The position numbers and the translations under genes were made by a program. Of a DNA stretch of 64,000 nt, positions 40,983-53,141 are shown piece after piece. A model generated the notes under the pieces. That model made no database searches. It had not been told where the DNA came from and worked only from the letters and a program-made list of their open reading frames with translations. The stretch is from NCBI GenBank assembly GCA_003260075.1, contig QLIY01000095.1:191854-255853 (forward strand), read 5' to 3'. Each line of letters begins with the position of its first letter. Positions within the stretch are counted from its first letter, which is position 1. The stretch is from Phallusia mammillata. Taxonomy: Eukaryota; Chordata; Ascidiacea; Phlebobranchia; Ascidiidae.

Positions 40983-41544
40983 CGAGAAACGTTTCTCCAA
41001 TCGTTGTGAGTCTGGTTTCGCTTCTCAGTGTCATAACCAAAGTCTGACCTGAAAATTGGACTTTGTTTTTTTGCACTGCGACCTGTTTCTGAAAGTCCAC
41101 AAGTTCAATTTAGTTTTATAGTGAAGCAATCTTGTACAACTGGCTTAACTTTTTCATCATTCCTCTTGCGCATTAAATTAAGGCCTTAAATTTAAAAATA
41201 TCAGGGGTGCAAAGTTCTATGCACAATAATATGAATTTGAACAAAAAAGTCTGGTTAAAGAAAGCAATTTGTTTGGGGCAACTTTACTGTTAAATGTAGG
41301 TTGTGATTGATACCGAGCACTGGTCTTTTGTGCTGTTAAGTGCTCGGTACCAACTGTTCGTTATGTGGCGATCGGTAAATATCTCACTGTAGCCGTTTTA
41401 CACAGTAGCAAATTACCATGGTGTGATATTTGTACGGTGCGGGGCGTTTAACCACTTTCATTTGATAGCGTGCAATAAAATTACAAAATTAAAACAAGTG
41501 GGTTTTGTTTCTACCTGTCCTTGTATCATTCACACAGACACAAA

Positions 41545-41880
41545 CAGAGCCGGATTACGGTTCTGCTGGCATGTAGGCACATTTTATAAGTGGCCCGAAA
41601 ATCAGGGTTGCCAACTAAAAAATTAGAATTATCAGTGTTGCAAAATCATTGTCACAAAGATCGTTGTTGCAACTATAACACAGGGTACCGTGCAAAAACT
41701 AAATAACAACTTTGCGTGTTTTTGCGATTGAAAACGCGTTAACTAGATTTTGGAGGTCAATCTTACGGTGTAGATTGCTTTCAATACACAAAAGTGCCTA
41801 ATGATTTCAAAGTGGCCTGGATTTTTGTCTGACCTGTAGGCACGTGCCTACTTTGCCTAATGGTTAATCCGGCACTGGAC
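41545..41880. mobile_element. MITE-like element with CAGAGCCGGATTA termini
   Basis: Left end CAGAGCCGGATTACGG, right end GGTTAATCCGGCACTGG, so imperfect inverted ends. An internal pair GCATGTAGGCAC and CCTGTAGGCACGTGCC also recurs. No coding potential. Confidence 0.6.
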
Positions 41881-42420
41881 ACAAAATTATCGTTCTTACC
41901 CTTGTTGCAAATTTCTGTAGTGTAAACTTTCCCGACTGGGTTAATTAAAGCTTAAAGTATCATTAACGGTAACATAGAACACACAACAAGAACATGGAGT
42001 TCGGCAAACAACCTGTTTTTTTGCCACACAATATATTGGCACACATTTTTCATCCAGCAGTGTTTTGCAATATGTTTTGGCACCCCAGTGGAAAAAATGT
42101 TGACATGTAAGGGGGGGGGGAATAACAACTTTGCGTGTTTTTGCGATTGAAAACGCGTTAACTAGATTTTGGAGGTCAATCTTACGGTGTAGATTGCTTT
42201 CAATACACAAAAGTGCCTAATGATTTCAAAGTGGCCTGGATTTTTGTCTGACCTGTAGGCACGTGCCTACTTTGCCTAATGGTTAATCCGGCACTGGGGG
42301 GGGGGCAGTTCGGCAAATAACCTGTTTTTTCTGCCACAATATATTGGCACACATTTTTCATCCAGCAGTTTTTTGCAATATGTTTTGGCACCCCAGTGGA
42401 AAAAATGTTGACATGTAACT
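41686..42420. repeat. Interleaved duplicate contigs at G runs 42111-42120 and 42296-42305
   Basis: Order seen: block A (41700-41880), block B (about 41995-42110), G run, A again (42121-42295), G run, B again (42306-42418). The isolated middle piece is therefore a redundant contig of the first block, most likely the other allele. Only the outer sequence is needed for a linear locus. Confidence 0.88.
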
Positions 42421-42656
42421 TGACGTAAAATTAATGTAAAGATTTAAAAAGCGTTAAACATGAGATCCGTGTTTCTTAACTGGTGGTCCATGATGATTTT
42501 TGCGTGGTCATCAGGACAAGATAAACTGGAAATAGTTGCAAAATTTATTGAATATTCAGTGCGAAAAAGCTTATCCAATTTGTTGGCTATTTTTATTGTG
42601 AGCTGTCAGTTTTTTGATATAACTCCTACCAAACAAAATTTTGTATTAAATAAATA

Positions 42657-43147
42657 TATTTCAAGCCAATATGCATGTTGTGGATGCTTTCCTTAACCCT
42701 ACTTAACAAGGACACGATACTTATTTAATTGAACTGGTGGTCCATGGCTTGATAGAATCATTCAAGTGCACAAAGGCCAACTGCAATAGGTCAATTTCTG
42801 GTGTCAGCATTATTAAGGCCTTGAAGTCTAAAGGTTGCTGATGACTTCGGTATCGTTGGACCCGCGGTTCAGTGAACAATACATGATGAACGGGTAAGGG
42901 GGGGGGGAGCCAATATGCTTGGTGTGGATGCTTTCTTTATCCTTCCTAAACAAGGAACTGGTACACGATACTTATTTAATTGAACTGGTGGTTCATGGCT
43001 TGATAGAATAATTCAAGTGCACAAAGGCCAACTGCAATAGCTCAATTTCTGGTGTCAGCATTATTAAGACCCTGAAGTCTAAAGGTTGCTGATGACTTCA
43101 GTATCGTTGGACCCGCGGTTCAGTGAACAATACATGATGAACGGGTA
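42657..43147. repeat. About 240-base duplicated block around the poly-G gap 42898-42907
   Basis: Copies at about 42657-42897 and 42908-43147 differ at roughly a dozen positions plus a small insertion (GGTA near 42960). This shows the size of the divergence between the presumed alleles. Confidence 0.9.
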
Positions 43148-45175
43148 AAAATCTATTCTGCACACGGTTGCGTTATTACAATACGTTGTATGCGGAAGCT
43201 TATACGCCAATGATTTCTATCACGTTAAGGAAGTTCCAATTCATGACGTCATTCTTGTGTGTGCGAGCGTGACGTCATACTTCTGCACCTCGACATCACG
43301 TGCACCTGTTTAGTTGAATCGAGCAAATTTCAAAAATAGGCAAAAAAAGTTTGTTTGCTTCTAGGAATTTGGGTTTTTTCTGTTGGACGGAATTGATGCA
43401 GATTTGGCCAAAATTTTCTTCTTCGTTTCGACTTTATTTCGCAGAAAAGACGAATATAAACCAAAAAAAGTTGCTGGATATCAACATAAAATGTCGCAAC
43501 TTTTATTTTGAGGCAAAACGCTATTTTTGAACATAAAATAACGCCGAAATAAATATCCATGCTGCGCATAAACTATTGTGTGACCACAGCGTGCACATCT
43601 AACATTGCCACCAGTGGTTTTTAGTTTACTAAGAGAGCTTGTGTGTATGCCTGGACACATGAAATCTATGCTACACGTTAACTGCTGGTATGTGGCCACA
43701 GCGTGCACATCTAATGTTGCTCACAGTGTACTTAAAAGCTTGCGTGAATGCCAAGATACATAAACAAAATTATTCGGAACATTTCCAGTTGACATCAAAC
43801 TTTCAACCAAGAACCTTCAGGAACTCAGCAATAGTTTATTTCCGCATTTCTTAACGCTTCTGTGCTTCCGCGTTCCAACGTCAAATAAACAATGCCAAAA
43901 ACTTTTTTCAGAAAAACAAAATGGGTGTATAAGTGATCGAAACTTTTTTAACTATGTGATTTGTAAATATGCTGTTTATTTAGGATAAGTGATTAATTAC
44001 AAGGTTTCTAGTGGTTTAGTTGTTGATGATGTTATTTACATTACCACGTTAGCAAATAAGCTCGCTTGAATTTTCGAAATCGCTTTCGTTTTCGAAACCT
44101 TCACCAAGACGCAACTAAATGGGACGTATCTTGTTTGGAGGTTTTGTCATTTCACGGAGGGAAGCAGCAAGCCTGTGTGTCCGGTTGCGACCGAAACAGA
44201 TTAAGCTGTGAGGGAAATTTCAAAAAGGGAAAAAGGTGAACCAATAGTGTGGGTGTACCTTGTATATAAAGAGCAACTAATATTTGGAGAGATCAAAAGC
44301 AAATTTGTGGTTAGCAGTAGGTGAACGGTTAAAAGTGAAAACAGTTTGTGCTAGTTTAGTTTCAAGCTGTATAGTTTGTGTGTTAGGTTGAAGAGTTTTT
44401 CTGATATTTAACGTACTTAAAGAGCGACCACATGCAATGTAAAGTTTAAATTTAAGAAACTTATGTTTAATGAACAAATACAACATAAAGAACTGACAAA
44501 AACTTGCCATATTTCGGGGTTAAATGACTGCCATTAACTGTTTAAAGAAGCACAGTTTGTAAAAGGACAGCTGCCTAAACAACTTGAGATGCGAAAGGTG
44601 ATCTCGAGGACAAAACATTCTAGTTTTTTTTTAAAGTGAATGCTTCAAACTTTCATCAAGTAATTATAGTCACCGCTTATGATAATGACGCTTGCAACAG
44701 TTTCCTTATGTGACAAGTTAATACAAATAGAACTGTGGGCGTTAATGTGCTTTCGACAGACCCCGTTGAATCATGATTAGTGTGTGGCATATTGTACTTT
44801 CGCGAGCCTGCTGCAATCGACCATAAGACCTTTGCCAGTGTTACAAATAACTTGTAGGCAGTACCTCAAACTAAACGTTGATGTAGACGATTTACAGAAG
44901 CGGTTCTTTTTTACTTACTTCGATAAAAGTTTGGAAAATAATTTTTTTGGAAATCTGTCTTGCAGTTTTAGGTTACGAGTTACAGCATTTTTTTAGTTTG
45001 TTATGCTATTATACACATTGCTGCATAATGATTTGACAAAAAAGGAATGTTCAGATATGCCGCCAAAAAACTTGCGTTGCAGTTTTGTTTAACAAAATAA
45101 AGATGCCTAACTATGTTATTATACCAGAGAAAAAGCCAAAACAGTCACAAATACGAAGAAAAACATGGTTTATGT

Positions 45176-45311
45176 GAGCAAACATAAAAACGATAATCAA
45201 ATATTGTGCGTAAATCAACAAAATTTTCAGCTCTTCCGGCAGTTTTTTATTCTACTGTGGGGGGGGGGGATAAGCAAACATAAAAACGATAATCAAATAT
45301 TGTGCGTAAAT
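45176..45311. repeat. Duplicated block around the poly-G gap 45259-45269
   Basis: GAGCAAACATAAAAACGATAATC... (left) and AAGCAAACATAAAAACGATAATC... (right of the run) are near-identical over about 37 bases, upstream of GPCR 1. Confidence 0.8.
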
Positions 45312-45469
45312 ATTGTTTCAATTTTATGCTTATATGACATAAATCACTAGAACGCGCTACAAAACCCTTTTTCGTATTGTAGTTTCGAATGAAGCGTTAA
45401 AATTCAAGAACGTATGTTATTGTTTGCAGCTCTATTTTAAGATATTTTGCGTTACACTGTTACATCACA

Positions 45470-48400
45470 ATGGCTGAATTCGCTACAACGACTTCGGGAA
45501 CCTTAGAAGCAACGAAGTAAGTAAAAAAACAATTTCAAATTTCTAAACGTTTATAACATTTTTAGACCTTTGTTCTGTTACGCAACAACGCGAAAACAAA
45601 GACAATTCTTTTTTCAGTGTCTCGACCTTCTACTTCCCGTCTGACGACAATGAAGGCACCCTTAATGTTGGTCATGTGATCTATTTCGTGTTTTTGGTAT
45701 TGGTGATGATTTTCGGGACAATCGGCAACGTGATGACGATTATTGCAGTAAAAATTGACAGAAAACTCCGAGAGGCGGTACGTGAAAAAATGTGCTACAT
45801 TTTTTGGCATGTGCCTTACCATATGGGAATGTTGGTGACAGGCTTAATTCGGTATAACGCCTTTAATTAGCCTGGCGTACTATGAGTTATAGATGAGTAT
45901 AGATCGCTGGTTTGCATCGACGCTTCAGGGCTGATCCCAGTATGAATGTATTATCTTAGCTTTTCTGTCGTGTATTTCCTTTTCATTTTTGTAATTACAA
46001 GTTATTTAGACTATAAACATATGCATTTAAAACTAAACCCTGAAAGACTTCACTTAGCAAATTGTGTTAACCTGTCTAATTTCCCCATTGCCTGCACGAT
46101 AAGTGCGTGAATTAGTTTTTCATGAATGGTAAAGATGTATTTTTGAGCTTATTCACGCACCGTAATTGCTACGTCCAGACCCAATTATGCATTGTTCGAT
46201 AAATCCAATGTTTCTCCGAATTACGGGCTTCAAGTCCCAAAAATTTAACAAAATAAAGTCAACACAACACTTTAGGCACTTTAGCACTTATTTCTACATC
46301 ATACCTTGGATATTTTCTCTGAACGGGGGGGGGGGAACAAAATAAAGTCAACACAACACTTTAGCACTTATTTCTACATCATACCTTGGATATTTTCTCT
46401 GAACATTGGTTCAAACCAAAAACGACGATTAGTGCAGCATCGACTGTATCTATTAACCCAATCGTAACATTTCTTGAATATCTGAGCATTTTCCTATTAT
46501 GTTTGAGAGATATTTTAAAACATGACGTGTTGGCTATGACCAAATTATGACCCAATGAGCCCCAGACGTTCGAGTAACAAGCGTCCATTCCATAAATTAA
46601 TAGAGTTTGGCTATGTTTTGTTAGTGTTTCTTACACAATACAGTTTAAATTTACAATAATTTCCAACTAAGTGTCTTGTATGGGTAGGTACGTATTCGCA
46701 AAGACATGGTATTAACTTTAACATTCTTTTGCAGGTGTCCAACATACTGATTGTGAATCTAGCTTTGGCCGATTTCTTGGTTTGTGGCGTTGTGGTGCCG
46801 ATTGTGCTCGCCCATACAATCCATGCTGAAACTTTGATCGACAATATATTGTGTTACGTGTCTGCTGCGATATCAGGAGTTGCTTGCCACACTGCCGCTA
46901 TTACAATGACATTTATTGCATTGAACAGGTTGGTTAAAATTTTCGTTCTTAACTTTTGCAATAAATTTTTAATTTTTCGTTCACTTTTCCATTTTAACGT
47001 AATTAATAATCATCAAATCGCTTTTCAAAGCGTTAGAAAACATTAGGTCAAATACCTCTCAAATTTTCAAGTGAAACACAATGTGTAGTGAGATGTCGAT
47101 TTTACCCTTGGTGGTTTGTTTACCAATGTTTGCAAACAAAACAAATAAGTATTAACGGATTCTAGTTTTCAAAAGCCCAAAACGATACCAAAATGTTGAT
47201 AGAGATAGAATTTACTCTACGAACATCGGTGGGTTATTTAACAATGTTTTCACGCAAGATTAATAAGCGTCGATAAACTTTCGTAACAGGCTATCTGGTT
47301 TCACAAAAACAATACCATAATGGTGATAACGTTAATGGTTTTGTTTGGGTGGGGGCACATAGAGCTATGAGAAGGTTCATAAACTTTTTGACACAATGTA
47401 CTAATACGTACCGGTCAGATTGGAGGCTACCTTACAAACTGTCACGTTGTCAGTAAAGGGGATTTTACAACTGTAAAGCACGCACCTTTCCATCACGGCT
47501 TGCGTAGTTTTTGAACCAAAACACAAGGCCTTGTGTACAGTTAAGTTATAAATCTTAGTGAATGCTTTGTGACCAGCTCGGTATCCTTCAATAGGCCTGG
47601 CGTACTATAAGCCTTTGTATGCACCATTTGTTTTAAACCTTTACCAGACTTGTGTTTTATTTGTTGTACTAGCTGATATATAAGCTTGTCCATTTTAGGT
47701 ACATTGCCGCATATCGTGCTTCGTACTACGGCGTGATTGTTCAGAAGAAACGAGTGATTCTGGCTGCAATCTTCTGCTGGTTTTTTGCTCTTGCCAACAC
47801 AGCCCCTATCTTGCTCGGTAAGTCTAGTTTTTTTTTCGAAAGTTAAAAAATTTGAAAGCTCTAAAAATCAAATGTATCTCTGATGATGGCATAAACATTT
47901 GTCAAAACGTGTGATATTAAACATGCCACGTTTTCTTTCCATTTTGGGCAGTTTATTCCATAAAAAATATAACAATAACAGAAAACAGGTTGTAGTTAAG
48001 GATATCATTAATATTTAGTTTGTTTATTCTAAATATTTAATTTTTTGGAGTGAAATCTTTTTCAACTTTTATTTCTAGAAGTTTACAGTAACTGCGCAAC
48101 ACTTTGAACTATACCCACCTTAGTAAAATAAAGGAACCTATACAATGACGCAAACTATGACCAAGCCTTTAGGAAGTTAATAAGGTTAATGTTGTTTATG
48201 TTACAGCCTGGCTACAGGTTGATTATGACCCAAAGAAATACGTCTGCGTGTGTTTCGATGGGACATTTCCACTCCAGTACACCTTGGGACCCGTTTTTAT
48301 CGGACATTTCTTACCCCACGCCATCACTATCTTCTGTTACGCAACAATACTTAAGGTGATGATGTAAAAAAAGCAAAAGCATGTTTATGATTATGATTGA

Positions 48401-48479
48401 CGCGAACGATTTAAATTCAGATCTTTAGACAATATTTGTATTAATTTAAGAAAAAAGGCTGTAACTTTACCTCATTGGT

Positions 48480-48554
<75 letters not shown>

Positions 48555-50711
48555 CGTCCAAAAAGGATAAAATAAAACAAACAGTATTGTTTGAGGCTAA
48601 AAGTAGTAGACTCTGCATATAAACAATCAGTTTTATGCAAAGCTACTTTTGCAATTGTTTACTTTCGATTCTATAACTAGAGGGCGCTATTTTTGGCTTT
48701 TTATTTTAAGTTTGAACTGTTAACTTTGTAGGGCAGGGACTTGGCCGAATGGCCTGGCGCGCCTGACCCATATACAGACATAAAAAGGGGGGGGGGCAGG
48801 CGCTCAGTCGAAGCAGAAAGAGGTTGGACAAAGGCCGTTCCACCGCGTCACACGCCACCACAACTTTTACTTCTGAATCAGGTCGGTGACGTGTTTATTC
48901 TTCATGACGTAACCACCACTACGTCAGCAGTGAATGTTTGTACGTTCTCAAAAGAGGCTGATTGTAAAAAATCAATCCCGTTTTATTCAAATTTAAACCC
49001 TAACCCAACCACAAAAGCCCGGCCCGACTTACAAATCTAAGTGTATTTGAAAAAAATGTCTATTTAGTGCCGACTGCCTTATTACTTATATTGATCATTC
49101 GAATTCCATTTACCTTTACAATACAAAATTTTGCCATTTTAGGCCCATCCAAGATCAACACAACAGACACGATTGTCCAGGTAAGGGGGGGGGGTGTGTA
49201 TTTGAAAAAAAGTAGTTTATGTCTATTTAGTGCCGACTGTCTTAATACTTGTATTAATCATTCGAATTCCATTTACCTTAACAACAAAGCTATGTAAAAT
49301 TTTGCATTTTTAGGCCCATCCAAGATCAACACAACAGACACGATTGTCCAGGTAACAGCTTGACGCATGATAACACTAAAAGATAACATTTGGATAAGTA
49401 TAAAAAATAACCCAAAGCTGTACAAGACGAGATCGTTTTTTATTCTGGGTACCGAACGTGCTTTATCTAACTAGAAGCAGGGATGAATTACCTAATTAAT
49501 ATGTAACCACATAAATGGAAAGACTCATTTTCAAAAAAGGTCTTTTAACACGGTGTAACTGCAGCGCGTTCAGGCTTCATCCACCCATTGTGCCCTTCAC
49601 TATTTTTCGCTTTCCACCCACACGTTCAACTTTGCGCAGCTATTTCCGGGTTGGTGATTGATTTAGTGCAATATTCACGCTATATATAGAACATATATGT
49701 TCTTTCAGCAAGTGAAATAAACTTAACTCAACTTAAAAGTATTAGAAAGGATAAGAAAAAAAAACTTTAGGGACCCACCCTTTACATCTCATCCGGAATA
49801 AAATTAAGAAAGTGACTTTTTTAGGATAAGGAGTCAAAGAATGGCGGAATCAAAAGTTGGAACAAACATGAGATTCAGATGTTCAAGGGGGGGGGGTGCC
49901 AATCTTATGAAACTGAGTCACAAATGTAACAACCCACCTTCTACTAAAGCTCGGTGGCTTGTCGTGTATAAAGTGTGTTGGACTTACATTGGCACAGAAA
50001 TCACACACCATATATGGTGCTTATGGAGGCTGTGTTTTCTAGTCGCCTACATTATATTTTCTAGTCGCCTACATTGCGTGAAAATTGGTGGGTGGGACCA
50101 ACCCACGTGAAAATATTGACCGATAGTTGATGTGACTTCTATGATGTAGTTTCACTACAGGGGTCGTTTAAAAGTCGTTTAATGATTCATACAATCTTGG
50201 TGTAGTTTAGTTTAGACTGTGGGTAGAATAAAAGAAGACTTTGCGTATATAGGACGTCGGATAAGTTTTAATAACTTACCTGAAAGCGAAATTATTGTTT
50301 ATCTAAAGAGCCTGGCTTTTATTAAAAGTTATATTTTAATTTGCGGGAATCAAAGTCTCTTTTATGTAAAATGGAATGTAAGAACAAATTATGTAAGATT
50401 TATGTAAGAACAAAATTTGTTTCAAAATTTCGAAACGAATCAAATCGATAATAAGAAATCCCCCTAAAATATTTCCATTTGTTTCCCAGACATTTTCGGC
50501 TCTCTGTTTGCTCAGTTTTTCGCTCAACCCCGTGATTTACGGCGTCTTGAGCCGTAGCTTCCGCCGCTCCTACATTCGGATGCTTCAGAAGATTTTCTTC
50601 TGCTGGAAAGAATCAGCTTACGCTACGAGCACTCAGAGGGCGACATCCACCGGCAGAAAAGTTTCTCAGATACGTGGTTCTTCCCAAACACGCGTGTCAA
50701 GCAACTGCTAA
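45470..50711 (+). CDS. GPCR 1: rhodopsin-class receptor, melatonin-receptor-like; TM6 lost in a gap
   Basis: Plasma-membrane seven-helix receptor; ligand unknown. Exons: 45470-45516, 45618-45777 (TM1, GTIGNVMTII), 46735-46928 (TM2 LALADF, TM3 with Cys), 47699-47817 (TM4), 48207-48355 (ECL2 Cys, TM5), 48800-48881 (loop 3), 49314-49351 (loop 3; duplicate at 49143-49180), 49824-49886 (start of TM6, cut by a G run), 50490-50711 (TM7 NPVIYG, tail). NRY replaces DRY at the end of TM3. NRY, the YDPKKYVC loop and the HFLPHAITIFCY helix are closest to melatonin receptors, but TM7 has NPxxY where those have NAxxY. The junction of exons 1 and 2 creates an N-V-S glycosylation site near the N-terminus. 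The TM6 core (expected WVVVFFSFCWIPYG-like, as in GPCR 2) is absent after 49887, so the gene is incomplete as assembled. Family assignment beyond class A is moderate. Confidence 0.82.
45876..45962 (+). mobile_element. SINE 3' part
   Basis: CGACGCTTCAGGGCTGATCC followed by CAGTATGAATG matches the tail of the SINE at 8553-8785 read on the minus strand (GACGCTTCAGGGCCGATCCC, AGTATGAG). The start GCCTGGCGTACTATGAG recurs at about 47597 (GGCCTGGCGTACTATAAG). Confidence 0.65.
46246..46404. repeat. Duplicated block around the poly-G gap 46325-46335 (GPCR 1 intron 2)
   Basis: AACAAAATAAAGTCAACACA to ATTTTCTCTGAAC is present on both sides of the G run; the right copy lacks a short repeat of TTTAGGCAC. 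Unmerged overlap. Confidence 0.88.
48480..48554. other. Long poly-G placeholder (75 G) in a GPCR 1 intron
   Basis: A homopolymer of 75 G with no duplicated flanks, between the TM5 exon and the loop 3 exon. Read as a sized assembly gap rather than DNA. Confidence 0.75.
48787..48796. other. Poly-G placeholder immediately before the loop 3 exon of GPCR 1
   Basis: Ten G directly precede cag|GCGCTCAGTCG. No duplicated flank is visible, so intron sequence may be missing. The exon itself (ALSRSRKRLDKG...) is supported by homology to ALYKSRRRIVKL in GPCR 2. Confidence 0.75.
49035..49353. repeat. Duplicated exon and intron block around the poly-G gap 49185-49194 in GPCR 1
   Basis: GTGTATTTGAAAAAAATGTC to GATTGTCCAGGTAA occurs at about 49041-49184 and again at 49196-49355, including the small exon GPSKINTTDTIVQ (49143-49180 and 49314-49351). 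The second copy has small insertions. Only one copy is needed; the frame joins either to the next exon. Confidence 0.9.
49575..49740. repeat. Interspersed repeat related to 6190-6700
   Basis: Shares TCCACC(C/A)A(T/A)TGTGCCC, CGTTCAACTTTGCGCAGC-like words, GGTTGGTGATTG and TTCTTTCA(G/C)CAAG with the repeat in the SEC16 intron at 6190-6440 and 6506-6700. Likely a SINE-like family in this genome. Confidence 0.6.
49887..49896. other. Poly-G placeholder that truncates the TM6 exon of GPCR 1
   Basis: The exon reads through HEIQMFK to the G run and then stops matching. In GPCR 2 the equivalent exon continues TSVWVVVFFSFCWIPYG. The right flank (tgccaatcttatg...) has no such sequence on either strand, so at least about 75 coding bases are missing. 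Confidence 0.85.
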
Positions 50712-53141
50712 AAGTTACTTCTTTCAGTGAGATTTGAACACGTAACCTTTTTAACACATTTGTGTGTCTTTGAAGGAATGTTTGACTTAAGGTTTTCAAA
50801 CCAAGGTTCTTCTTAAACAGAGGATGTTTAAGAAATGTTACATTGGTTTGTGCGGAAAGACAATCGTTATAAATTTATGATTTTCTGACAAACTGTTTCG
50901 TTTTTTGAGACTTTCAATAATTTCTAAATGAACTTTAATGTTGGTTAAATTCACAGTGAAAGTCAAGTTTAATTTGCTTCTTGATTTTAAAGATCAAATG
51001 GAAATGGGGCAAACACGAGTTTTTCTACAAATTGGGGGATTGCTCATTAGACATGTAAACAAATTTGACAAGGTGATAATGTAAAAACACAAAAAGAAAA
51101 TTACACAAAAACATGTTTCCAAATAGGGGGTTATTTGTAAATGTGTAAACTTTAAAACTTTGCTGCAAACCAATTGAACCAGTATTTTTTATTCTTTATT
51201 TCTTTTTTTAAAATGTTTATTGTTGTTGATGACCAAATGTACGCATACAAATGTATTTAAAACGTCACCCTTTTGGATTTTTTTTATCGTTGTTTCAATG
51301 TCTTTTAACTTTTTTGTCTTTTAACCCAAAGCACACCGGCAATAAATTTCACCACAACACTGAAGTCAACAGCAGTTTATTTGAGTTTAAGCGCAATAAA
51401 GTTTCGTTGCAAGGAAACTTGTAAAGAAAACATTTGTATTTAACAAATGGTTATAGCTGCAGGCAGTGCACACTTTTTTCCACCTACAAGACATTGGCTA
51501 GTGTGGCTATTTAACAGCACTCCAGTTTGTTGGAAGTATTAGGCTAAAAATCCATTCCTCACCACTTCTGTTCGATGCCATAACTGGACACAAACCGCAA
51601 AGGAAACTGGGTAAGATCAATTTAAAATGTCTTGTCACCAGCTGCACTGATGAGACCTTACAGGTCGACACAGTGTGTAATGTCTGCAGCTTACTAATCG
51701 AATATTGGCTTGGTGTTTTTATATTTTAATAACTTTAAAATAAGATTATTCTACTTGAATAAGTTTACTGGACGTCGACACACGACTACGCCCTGGAAAT
51801 ATGTCGTTTCAATTCTGTTCATTTGTCAGAGAAACAAAACACATAAAACCCAAACCTATAGTTCGGGTGCATCGACAAAAATCGCAATGTTGTGTTACGC
51901 ATATACTCAGAAGCTCGTGATATTTTCCCTATATCACTGTTTGCGTTAAACGTGTTTCTCTTTCTCAATGAGCTTTGAAACAAATCCATTGCTAACCGAT
52001 CGATATAAGGGATTCATTCGCAGCCTCTTGTGTAATCTGACACTTCAAACGCGCTCTCACATTAATAACACGTGTTTCCTTTTGCAGTATGCCTTTATCC
52101 ATACCTAATGAATCTACAAAGAGCGGTGTTAAGGCGACATACGGAACGGTGTAACCTTGTATGGCAATACACACGTATTTTGAATATTCGATTTTGGGTA
52201 TGCTGGGGATTTTTTGCAACACAGGAAAGAGGCTTATGTACAAAGAGCGGTGCACTGTCGTTAATTCATGGCGTTGATTAAAGTAATGAAAGTTGTGTGG
52301 AAGACTGTACCCTAAAAGTATTAAAGGACTTTTGCTGTTAGGAAGTGTCAGTTAATATTAATTAGGACTTGGGCGACTTAGAGGTGATCTAAATGTCATG
52401 ATAAGGAAATGTCACTTTTGTAGTTTGGGCCGAGTTCATATAGGTCAACATAAACATGACAATGTTGATAAAGTTGTAAAGTAAAGTTGATAAAAAAGGT
52501 AGTAGTAATAAATAGATGATCAAATTGGAATTATGTTGACCGGTTTATTATTTAACCTTATAGACCTCACGTAATGATATGTTGTAGCAATACAAAATAC
52601 CAAAGGTTTGCAGGAAAAATCGTTGCATCAAAATATGTTAGATAGGGACATTTTTTTCTCAATTTTTGAAGGTATAAAAGTTTGTCAAGAACCGTGTTGA
52701 AAAGGTTACAAACTTTAAATGTTGAATATTCTATTTGAATAAGGAACTGAAGATGTCAGTTAGGCGAATTATATACATTTAATGTAAATTCATTAACTGA
52801 TTTTGTTACTTGAAAATCATTTTTTATTCCCAGCTAAACATTAAACTTGCGCTTTCCGTGAGGTATATCTGGTATTGACTTTGGAAATCGTTCAAGCGCT
52901 TATATCCAATCAGGGCAAGTTTGTTTCTATCCAAGCCACGTTCTGCATAATTTAAACCGCGTTCCGAAAGTTAACACTAATCCAAATGTAATGGAGGGCT
53001 CAGAGAAACAGTGTACTGTCATTGTATTGTTTTTACTTTTTGCTTAGGTTACAATAGTTTGGGTTATTGTAGGATTCTTCTATTTTTCGAAAAGCTTTCT
53101 GTTCTTCAGCGTTTTGGTTGGCAGATAGTTGAAAAAGCAAT
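50712..53141. other. Intergenic region between GPCR 1 and GPCR 2
   Basis: About 2.4 kb of AT-rich DNA with no supported gene. It contains the GPCR 1 3' UTR, and a word TACAAAGAGCGGTG repeated at about 52117 and 52239 inside a degenerate repeat. The promoter of GPCR 2 should lie near the right end. Confidence 0.5.

Larger units (their letters stand above)
40983..45469. other. Repeat-rich intergenic region between SKIV2L and GPCR 1
   Basis: About 4.5 kb with no supported gene. It holds the SKIV2L 3' UTR, a hAT-like MITE (41545-41880), three blocks of unmerged allele copies at G runs 42111-42120, 42296-42305 and 42898-42907, and a dispersed duplicate around CACAGCGTGCACATCTAA (about 43580 and 43692). 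Another G run is at 45259-45269. Minus-strand open frames here are short and cross repeats. Confidence 0.6.

Noticed and set aside
51710..52281. Open frames between the two GPCR genes
   Set aside because: Short, without recognised similarity or splice signals, and overlapping a degenerate repeat.
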